DNA of 49,585 bases, from NCBI GenBank assembly GCA_002343505.1, contig DDQZ01000111.1, positions 1 through 49,585 on the forward strand. The letters run 5' to 3'. The stretch is from Verrucomicrobiaceae bacterium UBA2429. Its GTDB lineage: Bacteria > Verrucomicrobiota > Verrucomicrobiia > Verrucomicrobiales > Verrucomicrobiaceae. Shown one piece after another: positions 8,694 through 18,382 of the stretch (position 1 is its first letter; each line of letters opens with the position of its first letter). The notes below the pieces were generated by a model. It saw nothing but the letters and a program-made list of their open reading frames with translations, searched no databases and was not told the origin of the DNA. The position numbers were made by a program, and so were the translations under genes.

Positions 8694-9182
8694 ATGACCT
8701 CCACCATCCTCACCGGCATCATCACCGTTTCCGACCGCGCCAGCCAGGGGCACTATGAGGACCTCGGCGGCCCGGCCTTGAAGGAGGCGGCGCAGGGCCA
8801 CGGCTGGGAGGTGGCGGCGGAGGTCATCGTGCCGGACGATCTGGAGCGCATCCAGCAGGCGGTGCTGGCTCTGGAGGCGCAGGGTTGCGGACTCATTCTC
8901 ACCACGGGCGGCACAGGCATCGCGGAGCGTGATGTCACGCCGGAGGCGCTGCGCGGCATCATGCGCGTGGAGATTCCCGGTTTTGGCGAGGTCATGCGCA
9001 TGCGCTCCCTGGCCTCGACACCGAACGCCATTCTCAGCCGCTGCCTGGCCGCCGTGGTGGGCCGCAGCCTCGTCATCGCACTGCCGGGCAAGCCTGCGGG
9101 CGCGGTGGAATGCCTCGGTTATGTGAAAGACGCCATCCCGCACTCCGTCAAGCTGGCGCGCAGAGTGCCGACGAGCTGCTGA
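8694..9182 (+). CDS. mogA: Molybdopterin adenylyltransferase (MogA/MoaB type)
   Basis: The 162-aa product adenylylates molybdopterin before molybdate insertion, a cytoplasmic step of molybdenum cofactor synthesis. The family motifs are clear: TVSDRAS at 11-17, the TTGGTG loop at 70-75, Asp80 in AERDVTP, and PGKPAGA at 131-137. The ATG at 8694 follows a long in-frame extension without coding character and yields the usual family length. The gene is monocistronic here, and no other moa or moe genes are seen. Its presence fits with the molybdenum formate dehydrogenase subunit at 21081-23876, though linkage is loose. It could equally be called moaB; the two are hard to separate by eye. Confidence 0.88.
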   Translation: MTSTILTGIITVSDRASQGHYEDLGGPALKEAAQGHGWEVAAEVIVPDDLERIQQAVLALEAQGCGLILTTGGTGIAERDVTPEALRGIMRVEIPGFGEVMRMRSLASTPNAILSRCLAAVVGRSLVIALPGKPAGAVECLGYVKDAIPHSVKLARRVPTSC

Positions 9183-9204
9183 CGATGCGCGGCCTCACAA
9201 CGAA

Positions 9205-9233
9205 AACGCGCGGACCGTGGAGGCCCGCGCGTT
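9205..9233 (-). terminator. Rho-independent terminator between convergent genes
   Basis: AACGCGCGG (9205-9213) pairs perfectly with CCGCGCGTT (9225-9233), leaving an 11-nt loop. Read on the - strand, the stem is followed by TTTTCG, so it should terminate the secreted-protein gene at 9261-10490. On the + strand it is followed by GGAAAAAA rather than T residues and would act less well there. Confidence 0.55.
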
Positions 9234-9260
9234 GGAAAAAATTCCGGCTGATCACCGCTC

Positions 9261-10490
9261 TCACTGGGGAGTTGGCGGATCAGGATCGGTGCCTTTGGCT
9301 TTCTCCTCCTCGCCGGGCGCTCCAGCAATGCCCGCGCCCTGCGCGCTAATGGCACCGGGTGCCACAGACATCATGGGAGGCCCGGAACCGCCGTCCTCTC
9401 CGCCACCATCCTCGGTTTTGAAGGATTCGGTCCCCTCCCCGTCCTTGACGGTGGACTCGGTGTCGCCCTCTCCGTCGCCAGTGGTATCCACCTCGGTGTC
9501 ACCATTGCGGTAGCTGACATCACCAAATCCGTTGATCGAAATGTCATCCACGGTGAAGCCGGGCGGGTTGAAGTCAGGCTCCCAGCGCATGGCAATGTAG
9601 CGCGCCTTCACCGCGCTCTTCGGCTTGGCACGCACGACGCCCGTGCCCTTCCGGTCCTCAATGGTGGCCACGGGCTCGGCGGTGTCGAACACGGAGGGGT
9701 CAAACGCCAGGCGTCCACGCCAGTCTTCTTTCTCCGGCAGTTCGTCGAAAGCAAACACGCTCAAGCGCACAGGACGGGGCGAATGCACGGAGCCGAATTC
9801 ATTGAGCGTCCGCACCTGGCCAAAATCATAAACCGCTGTGCGGTATTTCTCGTCGGATTCAGGGAATTCCAGTCTGCCAAGCCGGGCCGCGTCGCCTCGC
9901 GCGCCATAGAGTTCGGGATTGATGTAGAGAAGCCTTCCGCCACCGATGCCTGCGGCGAAGTTGACCGGCGCACCGGTGCCGTCAGCGTTTTGCTTGACCG
10001 TGTAGTTGGCGTCCGTGTCGGTGCCGATGACCTGGAAACTGCGCAGGCTGCCGCCGCGCACGAGATCGAAGTCGAGCCGAAGAAAGCGCCCCTGAGCGGC
10101 TCCGGCACTGAGTTTGACCAGCCTGTCCAGCGGAGTGAAGCCGCTGGTCTGCTGCTGCGACCAGGCTTTGCCATCCGCGCTGAGAGCCAGCTCCACCCTG
10201 CCCTCCAATCCCTCGGAGACAAACGAGACGCTGTGAACGACGGACTGGCGGGAGAGCTTCAGCGTGGCACTGCTCTTGCCGGCATTGAGGGCCACCGGCT
10301 TGAGCGGATCGGCAAGGATGAGATGGTTCGCCTGGCCGATGCGGGAGGAATCGTGAACGGAGGTGCCGTTGAGCACCGTGCTGATCGAGGTCGGGCGGCT
10401 GACCGGACTGGGCAGCCTGCTCCATTTGGCAATGGCCGGAACGACGGCCGAGGCAAGCAGGATGGCGGTAAGGATGGGGTTTAATTTCAT
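9261..10490 (-). CDS. Secreted discoidin-like protein with acidic, Gly-rich tail
   Basis: The 409-aa product has a signal peptide (1-21, cleavage after AIA). Two beta-sandwich regions follow that resemble F5/8-type C (discoidin, galactose-binding) modules: roughly 60-155, with SADGKAWSQQ and a LRLDFDLVR-type end, and 200-330, ending in RYIAMRWEP. The last 75 residues are a low-complexity tail rich in Asp, Glu, Gly and Thr, suited to calcium binding or to disorder. I recognise no catalytic motif. A role in binding extracellular glycan is an inference from the fold-like features. The gene stands alone with its own terminator and diverges from the TPM pair. The 175-bp region between the starts (10491-10665) holds their promoters. 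Confidence 0.65.
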   Translation of the reverse strand: MKLNPILTAILLASAVVPAIAKWSRLPSPVSRPTSISTVLNGTSVHDSSRIGQANHLILADPLKPVALNAGKSSATLKLSRQSVVHSVSFVSEGLEGRVELALSADGKAWSQQQTSGFTPLDRLVKLSAGAAQGRFLRLDFDLVRGGSLRSFQVIGTDTDANYTVKQNADGTGAPVNFAAGIGGGRLLYINPELYGARGDAARLGRLEFPESDEKYRTAVYDFGQVRTLNEFGSVHSPRPVRLSVFAFDELPEKEDWRGRLAFDPSVFDTAEPVATIEDRKGTGVVRAKPKSAVKARYIAMRWEPDFNPPGFTVDDISINGFGDVSYRNGDTEVDTTGDGEGDTESTVKDGEGTESFKTEDGGGEDGGSGPPMMSVAPGAISAQGAGIAGAPGEEEKAKGTDPDPPTPQ

Positions 10491-10665
10491 GATGACATGG
10501 GAAGTGGCCGCCTTCCAAAGATGGGGGGGGGAATGCGGCCGGGGTTTTCGATGCGGAGTTTATTGTGCATGGCAGGCGGCTGTAAACCCCTTTTTCTCGA
10601 CATAAAGCCGCTCCCTATTGACCGCTTGCCCGGAACTCCCGGACGGGGTTAATTACCCCCCAAGG

Positions 10666-11304
10666 ATGATGAACTGCCCGCATTGCTCTACGACGGTGGT
10701 GGCTGGAGCCGCCAGTTGCCCGGCGTGCGGCTTTTCCACCCCGGCCATCCGCGCGCTGCTGGGCGGGGACTGGGTGCGACTGGAGCGCATCACCGACCGC
10801 TCTCAGAGGCTGTCCCTGCGCGACACCCGGCATCTGGAGGTCTGCCTCGACGATTTCGAGCGCGCTTTCCCGCAATGCTTCCTCGCCCTCTATCTCGGCC
10901 CCCTGCCGGACAATCTGACCCCCTGCGACCTGGGGTTCTGGATGCTGAATCACGGGGCTTTTCAGAGCCTGCAAATCATGAAGCGGAATGAGTTCGGCAT
11001 TGCCCTGGTGCTGGACACCCTGGGCCAGAGAGCCGGCATCACTGCGGGTTATGCCCTGGAGAGGCATCTGCCTCCCGACTTTCTCCAGCTGCTCCTAATT
11101 TCCGTGGGACCAAGGCTGCGCAAGGGCGCTCTGGCATCAGCGGTGGAGTCGGTGGTCGCTCAAACGGCCAGGCGTCTGAAAACCTCCGCGCGTCCAGCCC
11201 CGCGTCCAGCCCCTGTACAAGCCGTGGTCCTGCCAGGATCCGGGCTTTCTTGCTTCGAGCCGCTGCGCCAGCGCTCCGATTCTGCAACCTCCCTGAGATC
11301 ATGA
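10666..11304 (+). CDS. Zinc-ribbon plus divergent TPM-like domain protein
   Basis: The product (212 aa from the first ATG) opens with a zinc ribbon, CPHC at 4-7 and CPAC at 18-21. A region from about 35 to 180 resembles the TPM (TLP18.3/Psb32) fold: a helix, then FPQCFLALYLGPLP, and GIALVLDTLGQRAGITAGYALE, matching the usual hydrophobic strand and catalytic-loop pattern in a much altered form. The C-terminus is Pro/Ala-rich. TPM domains have been linked to acid phosphatase activity and membrane-protein repair, but this copy is too divergent to assign activity. There is no signal peptide, so it is probably cytoplasmic. Two ATGs (10666, 10669) are possible starts. The stop overlaps the next gene's start as ATGA, indicating translational coupling. 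Confidence 0.6.
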   Translation: MMNCPHCSTTVVAGAASCPACGFSTPAIRALLGGDWVRLERITDRSQRLSLRDTRHLEVCLDDFERAFPQCFLALYLGPLPDNLTPCDLGFWMLNHGAFQSLQIMKRNEFGIALVLDTLGQRAGITAGYALERHLPPDFLQLLLISVGPRLRKGALASAVESVVAQTARRLKTSARPAPRPAPVQAVVLPGSGLSCFEPLRQRSDSATSLRS

Positions 11305-12368
11305 ATGCGCGCTGGAAATTCCCTGCCGTCATGGCCGCCATGCTGCCACTGCTGATGACGCACGCGCGGAGTCATGCATCGGCGGACGAACCCGCTCTGC
11401 CAGTCTGGGATCCCCGGTCAAACGCACCCGGCTCCACAGGCGGCTCGCTGGTCCCATTTCTGCCGCCTCCAAGTGAGGCTCCCGCGAGAATGCCAAGCCT
11501 GGAAAAGCCTCCGACCCGTCTTTTCATGGAGGACGGCGCGCTCCAGTCCGATGACCTGAACCTCTTCCTGCAAGGCGGCCCGGAACAGGCGCGGCGCCCC
11601 GCATCAGACCCGGTCTCATCACCCCTGCGGGAGCTATCACCCGCGCGCATCGCCGGATTGCGCTCCCTGCCGCGCGACACCTGGCTCATGGACCCGCTTG
11701 CACTCCTGCCGGCGCCGCAAAGCCAGAGCCTTCACCGTCTTCTTCAATACCACGCCGCCAATGCCACCAGCCGACTCCATCTGCTGGTCATTGAGCAAGA
11801 TCAATTCCTTCCCGACCAGGCCAACCCCGGCCTTTTTGCCGGCGGCGCGTTGTCTGGAAACAACGCGGCACTGATCGTCTGTCCGCTGGGCGAGACTTGG
11901 CGCTCGCGGTTTTATCTCGGCAGCAGCCTCAGGGAGGGCGTACCCGCGCATCTGGCGGCTGAAATGATCCGCGACTGTGTCAGAGACTCGCAACTCGTCC
12001 TCGATCCGAAGCAGCAGCTGCAGCGCCTCGCTGTACGCGCCTCCACCTGGTTGTTCCGGCTCGAAAACTTCCTCAAACCAGCGCCGGCTCAAAGCCTCCG
12101 CAACCCGCTGCGTGAAATCGCTCCCGCCATCAACTCCAGCGCGGAAGCCCCCGGCAACCTGTCCGTACTCTGGCTGCCGGCATTCGGCTTGGCATTCCTG
12201 CTCTCCCTCATGCTCTGGAAACACTCGCGCCGCGCCACCTTCCCCGATGAAAGGATCTGGCTGCTGGAGGAGCCGGAGATCGTGCCGCGTCTTGGCGGCG
12301 CGTTTTGCGGCGGCGGGGGAGCCGTGCTTCATCATGGGAAAACCGGCGGCCCGCGCTCAAAAGCGTGA
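11301..12368 (+). CDS. Exported TPM-like membrane protein
   Basis: The 355-aa product has a signal sequence (about 1-28) and a Pro-rich spacer (about 35-110). A TPM-like domain follows (about 125-255), with LHLLVIEQDQF, a Gly/Asn loop GGALSGNNAALIVCP and RFYLGSSLREGVPAHLA. A membrane helix lies at about 288-308, and a short cytoplasmic tail ends in a Gly-rich GGAFCGGGGAVLHH segment. That layout (export signal, TPM, one TM helix, Gly-rich tail) matches typical TPM proteins, although the sequence is divergent. It starts within the stop codon of the upstream zinc-ribbon/TPM gene, so the two are made together and may form a cross-membrane pair. Function is not known. The short gap to the next gene (12369-12435) shows no clear signal. 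Confidence 0.6.
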   Translation: MNARWKFPAVMAAMLPLLMTHARSHASADEPALPVWDPRSNAPGSTGGSLVPFLPPPSEAPARMPSLEKPPTRLFMEDGALQSDDLNLFLQGGPEQARRPASDPVSSPLRELSPARIAGLRSLPRDTWLMDPLALLPAPQSQSLHRLLQYHAANATSRLHLLVIEQDQFLPDQANPGLFAGGALSGNNAALIVCPLGETWRSRFYLGSSLREGVPAHLAAEMIRDCVRDSQLVLDPKQQLQRLAVRASTWLFRLENFLKPAPAQSLRNPLREIAPAINSSAEAPGNLSVLWLPAFGLAFLLSLMLWKHSRRATFPDERIWLLEEPEIVPRLGGAFCGGGGAVLHHGKTGGPRSKA

Positions 12369-12435
12369 GTTTTTTCTGGCCTTGGCCGCGTCTTCATGAG
12401 TATAGCATTTCAGCCACGGCTGAACCTCTCCAACC

Positions 12436-14100
12436 ATGTCCAGAAACCTCAGCACCCTATCCTTCCGCAAAGGCATCGAAAAGAACGTCTTCGAACGCAT
12501 GGTCGAAGCTGCCGAAAAGCATGGCACGGCCGAAAAGAACGATCTCGTCCACCAGATGGGCCAGGATCACCTCTTTGGTGATGCCATCACGCTCGGCGCT
12601 GTGAGCTTCTACGACTTCCTCAAAAAGGAAAACGAAGGCAAAAAGGTCTTCGTGTGCAACGGCAGCGCCTGTTTGTGCGCAGGCACGCAAGACAAGCTGC
12701 ACCACACGCTCGAAACGCACTTCAAGAAGAACGAGATCGGCCACATCTGCTGCCTCGGCCGCTGCCATGAGGGCGCGGCGCTGCAATACCAAGGCAAAAA
12801 CTACTCGGGGCAGTCCGACGCGGCATTGGGCGATCTTTTCAGAACCGGCCAAGGTGACAGCGAAGACCGCTACGCCGTCGTGTCGCATCTGCAGCCCGCC
12901 ATTCTGACCGCGGAGTTCAAAGGCATCGAGGACTACTACGCGCCCTTCAAGAAGCTGATCACCGAAGGCAATCGGGACGCGCTGGCCGCCGAATTGAAGG
13001 ACAGCGGCCTCCGTGGTCGCGGCGGCGCCGGTTTCCCGCTTTCCATCAAATGGGCGGGCTGCCGTGCGGCGGAAGGCGCGGTGAAATATGTCGTCTGCAA
13101 TGCCGACGAAGGCGATCCGGGCGCCTACATCGACAAATACCTCATGGAAAAGCAGCCGCACAGCGTGCTGCTCGGCATGATGGTGGCCGGTTGGTATGCC
13201 GGAGCGGAGACGGGCGTGCTCTACATCCGCGCCGAGTATCCCGACAGCGTCACCATCGTGAATCAAGCCATCGCGGACCTGCATGCGGCGGGCTTGCTCG
13301 GCCAGAACATCCTCGGCAGCGGCTTCAACTTCGCTTTGAAGTCCATCAAAGGCGCCGGAGCCTACATTTGCGGCGAGGAAACCGCGCTCCTCGCCAGCAT
13401 TGAAGGCCAGCGGCCTGAGGTGCGCACGCGTCCGCCCTTCCCGGTGAATGAGGGCCTCTACCGCAAGCCCACCATCGTCAACAACGTCGAGACCTTCGCC
13501 AACCTGCGTGCCATCCTCACGCTCGGCGGCAAAGGCTACGCGCAGACCGGCACGCCGCAGTCCACCGGCTCGAAACTGCTCTCGCTCGACAGCCATTTTG
13601 TGAAGCCCGGCATCTACGAAGTCGCCATGGGCACGCCGTTGCAAACCGTCATCGACCTCGCGGGCGGCTTCAAAACGAAGATCAAAGCCATCCAAATCGG
13701 CGGCCCGCTCGGCGGCATCGTCCCGATGAGCCACATCGCCCAACTCACGGTGGACTTCGAGAGCTTCAAGAAAGCTGGCTTTCTACTCGGCCACGCCGGT
13801 GTCGTCAGCATCCCGGAGACGATGCCGATGATCGAATACATCCAGCACCTCTTCCAATTCACCGCCGACGAAAGCTGCGGCAAATGCTTCCCCTGCCGCC
13901 TCGGCAGCACGCGCGGCAAGGAACTCATCGCCAAAGCTCGCGGCGACACAGCGTTCAAAATCGACCGCGAACTCCTCAGCGACCTGCTTGACACGATGGA
14001 ACAGACCTCGCTCTGCGCCCTCGGCGGCGGTGTGCCGTTGCCGATCAAGAATGCATTGGAGCATTTTGATGGGGAGTTGAAGGGCTTTTTTCGCCCGTAG
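12436..14100 (+). CDS. NAD-dependent formate dehydrogenase diaphorase subunit, FdsG-FdsB fusion
   Basis: The 554-aa product fuses two complex I-like subunits. Residues 1-135 are a NuoE/FdsG-type thioredoxin-fold domain with a [2Fe-2S] site (Cys74, Cys79, Cys106, Cys110). Residues 150-554 are NuoF/FdsB-like: the FMN site GLRGRGGAGFP (191-201), the CNADEGDPGAY loop (221-231), the NADH-binding GAGAYICGEET segment, and a [4Fe-4S] motif ESCGKCFPCR with a later Cys in TSLCALGGG. It would take electrons from the catalytic subunit and reduce NAD+ in the cytoplasm. A NiFe-hydrogenase partner is possible for this family, but none is present, while a matching FdsA lies at 21081-23876. An inserted, oppositely oriented glycolate operon separates the two. 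The convergent permease stop is 19 bp away. Confidence 0.85.
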   Translation: MSRNLSTLSFRKGIEKNVFERMVEAAEKHGTAEKNDLVHQMGQDHLFGDAITLGAVSFYDFLKKENEGKKVFVCNGSACLCAGTQDKLHHTLETHFKKNEIGHICCLGRCHEGAALQYQGKNYSGQSDAALGDLFRTGQGDSEDRYAVVSHLQPAILTAEFKGIEDYYAPFKKLITEGNRDALAAELKDSGLRGRGGAGFPLSIKWAGCRAAEGAVKYVVCNADEGDPGAYIDKYLMEKQPHSVLLGMMVAGWYAGAETGVLYIRAEYPDSVTIVNQAIADLHAAGLLGQNILGSGFNFALKSIKGAGAYICGEETALLASIEGQRPEVRTRPPFPVNEGLYRKPTIVNNVETFANLRAILTLGGKGYAQTGTPQSTGSKLLSLDSHFVKPGIYEVAMGTPLQTVIDLAGGFKTKIKAIQIGGPLGGIVPMSHIAQLTVDFESFKKAGFLLGHAGVVSIPETMPMIEYIQHLFQFTADESCGKCFPCRLGSTRGKELIAKARGDTAFKIDRELLSDLLDTMEQTSLCALGGGVPLPIKNALEHFDGELKGFFRP

Positions 14101-14119
14101 TTCGCGAATGCCCCGCAAT

Positions 14120-15735
14120 TCACTCGATCATCCACGGCAGCCAGTACGCCTGTGCCATCACCAGCAGTCCCATCAGAATGGCCAGCGCCACGCTGTGCCA
14201 GAACACGCTGCGCAGCACCGTGCCGGCATCGGGACTGTCCGGATGACCGCCTGTCGCCACGGCGGCGACGACGATGCTCTGCGCGTCAATCATCTTGCCC
14301 ATCACACCTCCACTGCTGTTCGACGCGGCCATGTGAACCGGCGAGAGATCCAGTTGGTTCGCCGTCACTTGCTGCAAGTTGCCAAAGAGCACGTTCGACG
14401 ATGTGTCGCTTCCCGTCAGCGCCACTCCAAGCCAGCCGATGATCGGTGAGAAAAACGGGAACAGCACACCGGTGCCCGCCATCATCAGGCCCATCGTCGT
14501 GTCCGTGCCGCTGTAGCGCGTCACATAGCCGAGCGCGAGCATGAGCGAGATCGTCAGCAGCGGCACGCGCAGCTTCCATATCGTCGCCGCATACAGTTTC
14601 GCGATGCGCACCGGCCCCAATCCGAGACAGAAACCCGCCAGCACACCCGCGAGCACCGCCGCCGTGCCCGTGGCCGAGAGCGCGTTGAATTTGAACACCG
14701 CCTTCTCGAATTCCGTGTGCACCACGACTGGCGGCACACGTTCGACCGCCTTGTGCAGCAGCGGCACCTCGATCTCCTGATTGAAGGCGGCGTTCAGTCC
14801 GTTCTTCACCGCCGGCATGCCCCACGCAAAGACGAATGCCGTGAGAAAAATCCACGGCAGCCACGCCTTCCATGCCGCCCCCAATGCACCACCCGCAGCT
14901 TCTTCATTCACATGCGCATCTGCGGACTTCGGCCTCCAAACTTTCATGAACCCAACGAGCGCCGCCATCGCCACGACTGCGCTCACGATGTCCACCAGCC
15001 ACGGCCCGTGATAGTTGCTCATCACAAACTGCATCACACCAAAGCTCAAGCCCGTGACCAGACATGCCGGCCACACGCCGAGCATGCCTCGCCAGCCCAC
15101 CTGCGCTGCGACCAGCCAGAACGGCACGATGAGCGAGAACAACGGCAACTGCCGCCCCACCATCGCGCTCAGTTGCAGCAGATCGAGTCCCGTGATGTCC
15201 GCCAGCGTCGTCAGCGGCGTGCCGAGCGATCCAAACGCGACCGGCGCCGTGTTGCCGATCAGCGCCAGCTTCGCCGCTTCGAGCGGTTTGAAGCCGAGGC
15301 CGATCATCAAGGCGCCCGTGATCGCCACCGGCGCACCAAAACCCGCCGCGCCTTCGATGAACGCGCCAAAGCTGAACGCGATCAGCAGCGCCTGGATGCG
15401 TCGATCACTCGAAACACTGGCGATCTGCTTTTGCAGCACCGCAAACTGTCCGGTTTCCACGCTCAAGTTGTACACAAACATCGCGTTCAGCACGATCCAG
15501 CCGATGGGAAACAGCCCGAACGCCGCGCCATTCACCGCCGCCATGCCCGCAAGCTGCGCCGGCATGTGATACACGAACACCGCGATCAAAAGCGCCGCGC
15601 AAAGCCCCGCCAGTGCCGCGATCTGCGCCCGCACATGCCAGAACGCCAGCAACCCCAGCAGCACCACCACCGGCAGCGCCGCGACGAGCGACGAAAGAAT
15701 AAGACTGCCGAGAGGATCGTAGTTTTGGGACCAGG

Positions 15736-15739
<4 letters not shown>
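14120..15739 (-). CDS. LctP-family lactate/glycolate permease
   Basis: The 539-aa product is a polytopic inner-membrane transporter with roughly a dozen hydrophobic helices. It carries the LctP signatures FGAFIEGAAGFGAPVAI and GNTAPVAFGSLGTPL (about 125-180) and GSDTSSNVLFGNLQ near the C-terminus. LctP and GlcA proteins move L-lactate, D-lactate and glycolate in symport with protons. Position as the last gene of a glycolate-oxidase operon favours glycolate, but lactate cannot be excluded from sequence. Its ATG overlaps the glcF stop by four bases (ATGA, 15736-15739), indicating translational coupling. Confidence 0.88.
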
Positions 15740-16986
<1,247 letters not shown>

Positions 16987-16998
16987 GCCGATGCGAGT

Positions 16999-17436
16999 CT
17001 ACGCGAGCGTCTTGGTGAAGATCTGTGCGTTCCCTGGCAGAGCGAACGGCTCCTCCAGAGAAATACTGTTCTGGCCTAGTTGGTAAGGAAAGACTACCTC
17101 GACCGAATAATCATCGCGATGATCCAAGTTCACCTGGATGGCGTCTCGCTTCTGATCGCCACCTGGTTTCTTGACCAGCACATCAAAGATGATGCATGAC
17201 GCAACTATGCCCCCGGACCTCGCTTGATCACAAAAATAATCTTGGAGTGTCTGAATCAATGGCTGCGATGGCGGATGGTCGTTGCCGGCTTCCTGTGCCC
17301 CCACATGCACGATCTCTCGATCTGCACGCATCATTCCACCATAAGGATAGAATTCGCCATGGTCAGAAAGCATCCGCTTCGCGAACGGCAACATCTCGCG
17401 TATCAACAATTCGCAATCTTGTTTGGGAGTCGGCAT
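16999..17436 (-). CDS. Conserved hypothetical protein inside the glycolate oxidase operon
   Basis: The 145-aa product has no signal peptide, membrane helix, Cys motif or known cofactor site. The N-terminus is helical (CELLIREMLPFAKRMLSDHG). A beta-rich part follows, with GEFYPYGG, EIVHVGA and HPPSQPLI, then IIFDVLVKKP and a segment of alternating polar and hydrophobic residues ending VEVVFPYQLG. I recognise this only as a family of small conserved bacterial proteins without an assigned function. The gene is cotranscribed: one base separates it from the glcE stop and 12 bp from the glcF start. That position, between two subunits of one enzyme, suggests either a role in assembly or regulation of the complex or a chance insertion that kept the operon intact. 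Confidence 0.75.
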   Translation of the reverse strand: MPTPKQDCELLIREMLPFAKRMLSDHGEFYPYGGMMRADREIVHVGAQEAGNDHPPSQPLIQTLQDYFCDQARSGGIVASCIIFDVLVKKPGGDQKRDAIQVNLDHRDDYSVEVVFPYQLGQNSISLEEPFALPGNAQIFTKTLA

Positions 17437-17437
17437 T

Positions 17438-18382
17438 TCAGTCGTCGAGCGTGGGAAAACGGTTCTGCGGATCGAGCGCCTGCTTCACCACGGCTTCGAT
17501 GGCAAATCGAGTCCTGCCGCCGATCCACAGCGGCGAATCACCACGCAGTGTCATCCCGCGAGGCGGTGGCGTGTTCGAGAGGGCGACGTTGCCGCCGCAG
17601 CTCACATGTGCAGTCTTGAAATCGTTGATCTGGTCCGGTGTGATGTCGGTTTTGAAACTCCACGGCGTTTCACGAATCTCGCGCCACACCGCGTTATCGA
17701 TGATCTTACCGCCGATCTCCTTCGCCAGAGCTTCAAGTGCCTTGGCAGGTCCGGCAAGCCTCACAAGCATCGTTTCGCCGCCGGGAGGCACATCGAGCGC
17801 ATCGAGCTCGAAACGCGAATTCGCGAGCTGAGCCATCTTTTCGGCCGAGAAGGGCATTTGGAGCGTGAGTGTCGATTCCGGCTTCGGAAACACCTTGAAA
17901 GTCACTTCGCCGATAGCGCCGAATCGTCCGAGGCTGCCGACGAGAAATTTCGGCACGTCGAATCCGGCCGCGTTTTTGACGACCTTGCCGCCGAGCTTCA
18001 ACAAACGACCCAAGCCATCGACAAAGCGCACGCCGAGGATGAAGTCGCGCACGCCGCCGTAACGGAAGCGCCCTGGGCCGCTCAAACCGCTCGCCACCAC
18101 GCCGCCGATGGTGCTGCCGGCCTCAACGAGCATCGGATCGAAGGGCAAATACTGCCCTTTCGCATCCAGCGCCGCGATGATCTCGCGCACCGGCGTGCCA
18201 GCGAGCGCGGTGAAGGTGAACTCGCTTGGCTCATATTCCGTGATGCCGCTCAACTGCCGCGTCGAGATCTTCACCGCCTCCACCGCCGACAACCGCGGCT
18301 TGGTTTGCGCGCCCACGGCGATCACGCGCGGTGCGGAGAGCACGGCATCGCGGAGTTCAGTGAGGGTGGCGGGAGTCATCAT
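17438..18382 (-). CDS. glcE: Glycolate oxidase FAD-binding subunit GlcE
   Basis: The 314-aa product is a VAO/PCMH-type FAD-binding protein. It contains the FAD-site segments [17 protein letters not shown] (about 86-102) and [17 protein letters not shown], then [14 protein letters not shown] and a short C-terminal domain. That matches GlcE, the shorter of the two flavin subunits of glycolate dehydrogenase, and it is slightly short for the family. Two adjacent ATGs (18382 and 18379) are possible. The first overlaps the glcD stop (ATGA), so translation is coupled. It acts with GlcD and GlcF at the cytoplasmic face of the inner membrane. Confidence 0.9.
   Translation of the reverse strand: MMTPATLTELRDAVLSAPRVIAVGAQTKPRLSAVEAVKISTRQLSGITEYEPSEFTFTALAGTPVREIIAALDAKGQYLPFDPMLVEAGSTIGGVVASGLSGPGRFRYGGVRDFILGVRFVDGLGRLLKLGGKVVKNAAGFDVPKFLVGSLGRFGAIGEVTFKVFPKPESTLTLQMPFSAEKMAQLANSRFELDALDVPPGGETMLVRLAGPAKALEALAKEIGGKIIDNAVWREIRETPWSFKTDITPDQINDFKTAHVSCGGNVALSNTPPPRGMTLRGDSPLWIGGRTRFAIEAVVKQALDPQNRFPTLDD

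Noticed and set aside
12436..14100. Bidirectional NiFe-hydrogenase diaphorase
   Set aside because: No hydrogenase large or small subunit or maturation gene is in the window, while an FdsA-type catalytic subunit lies close by.
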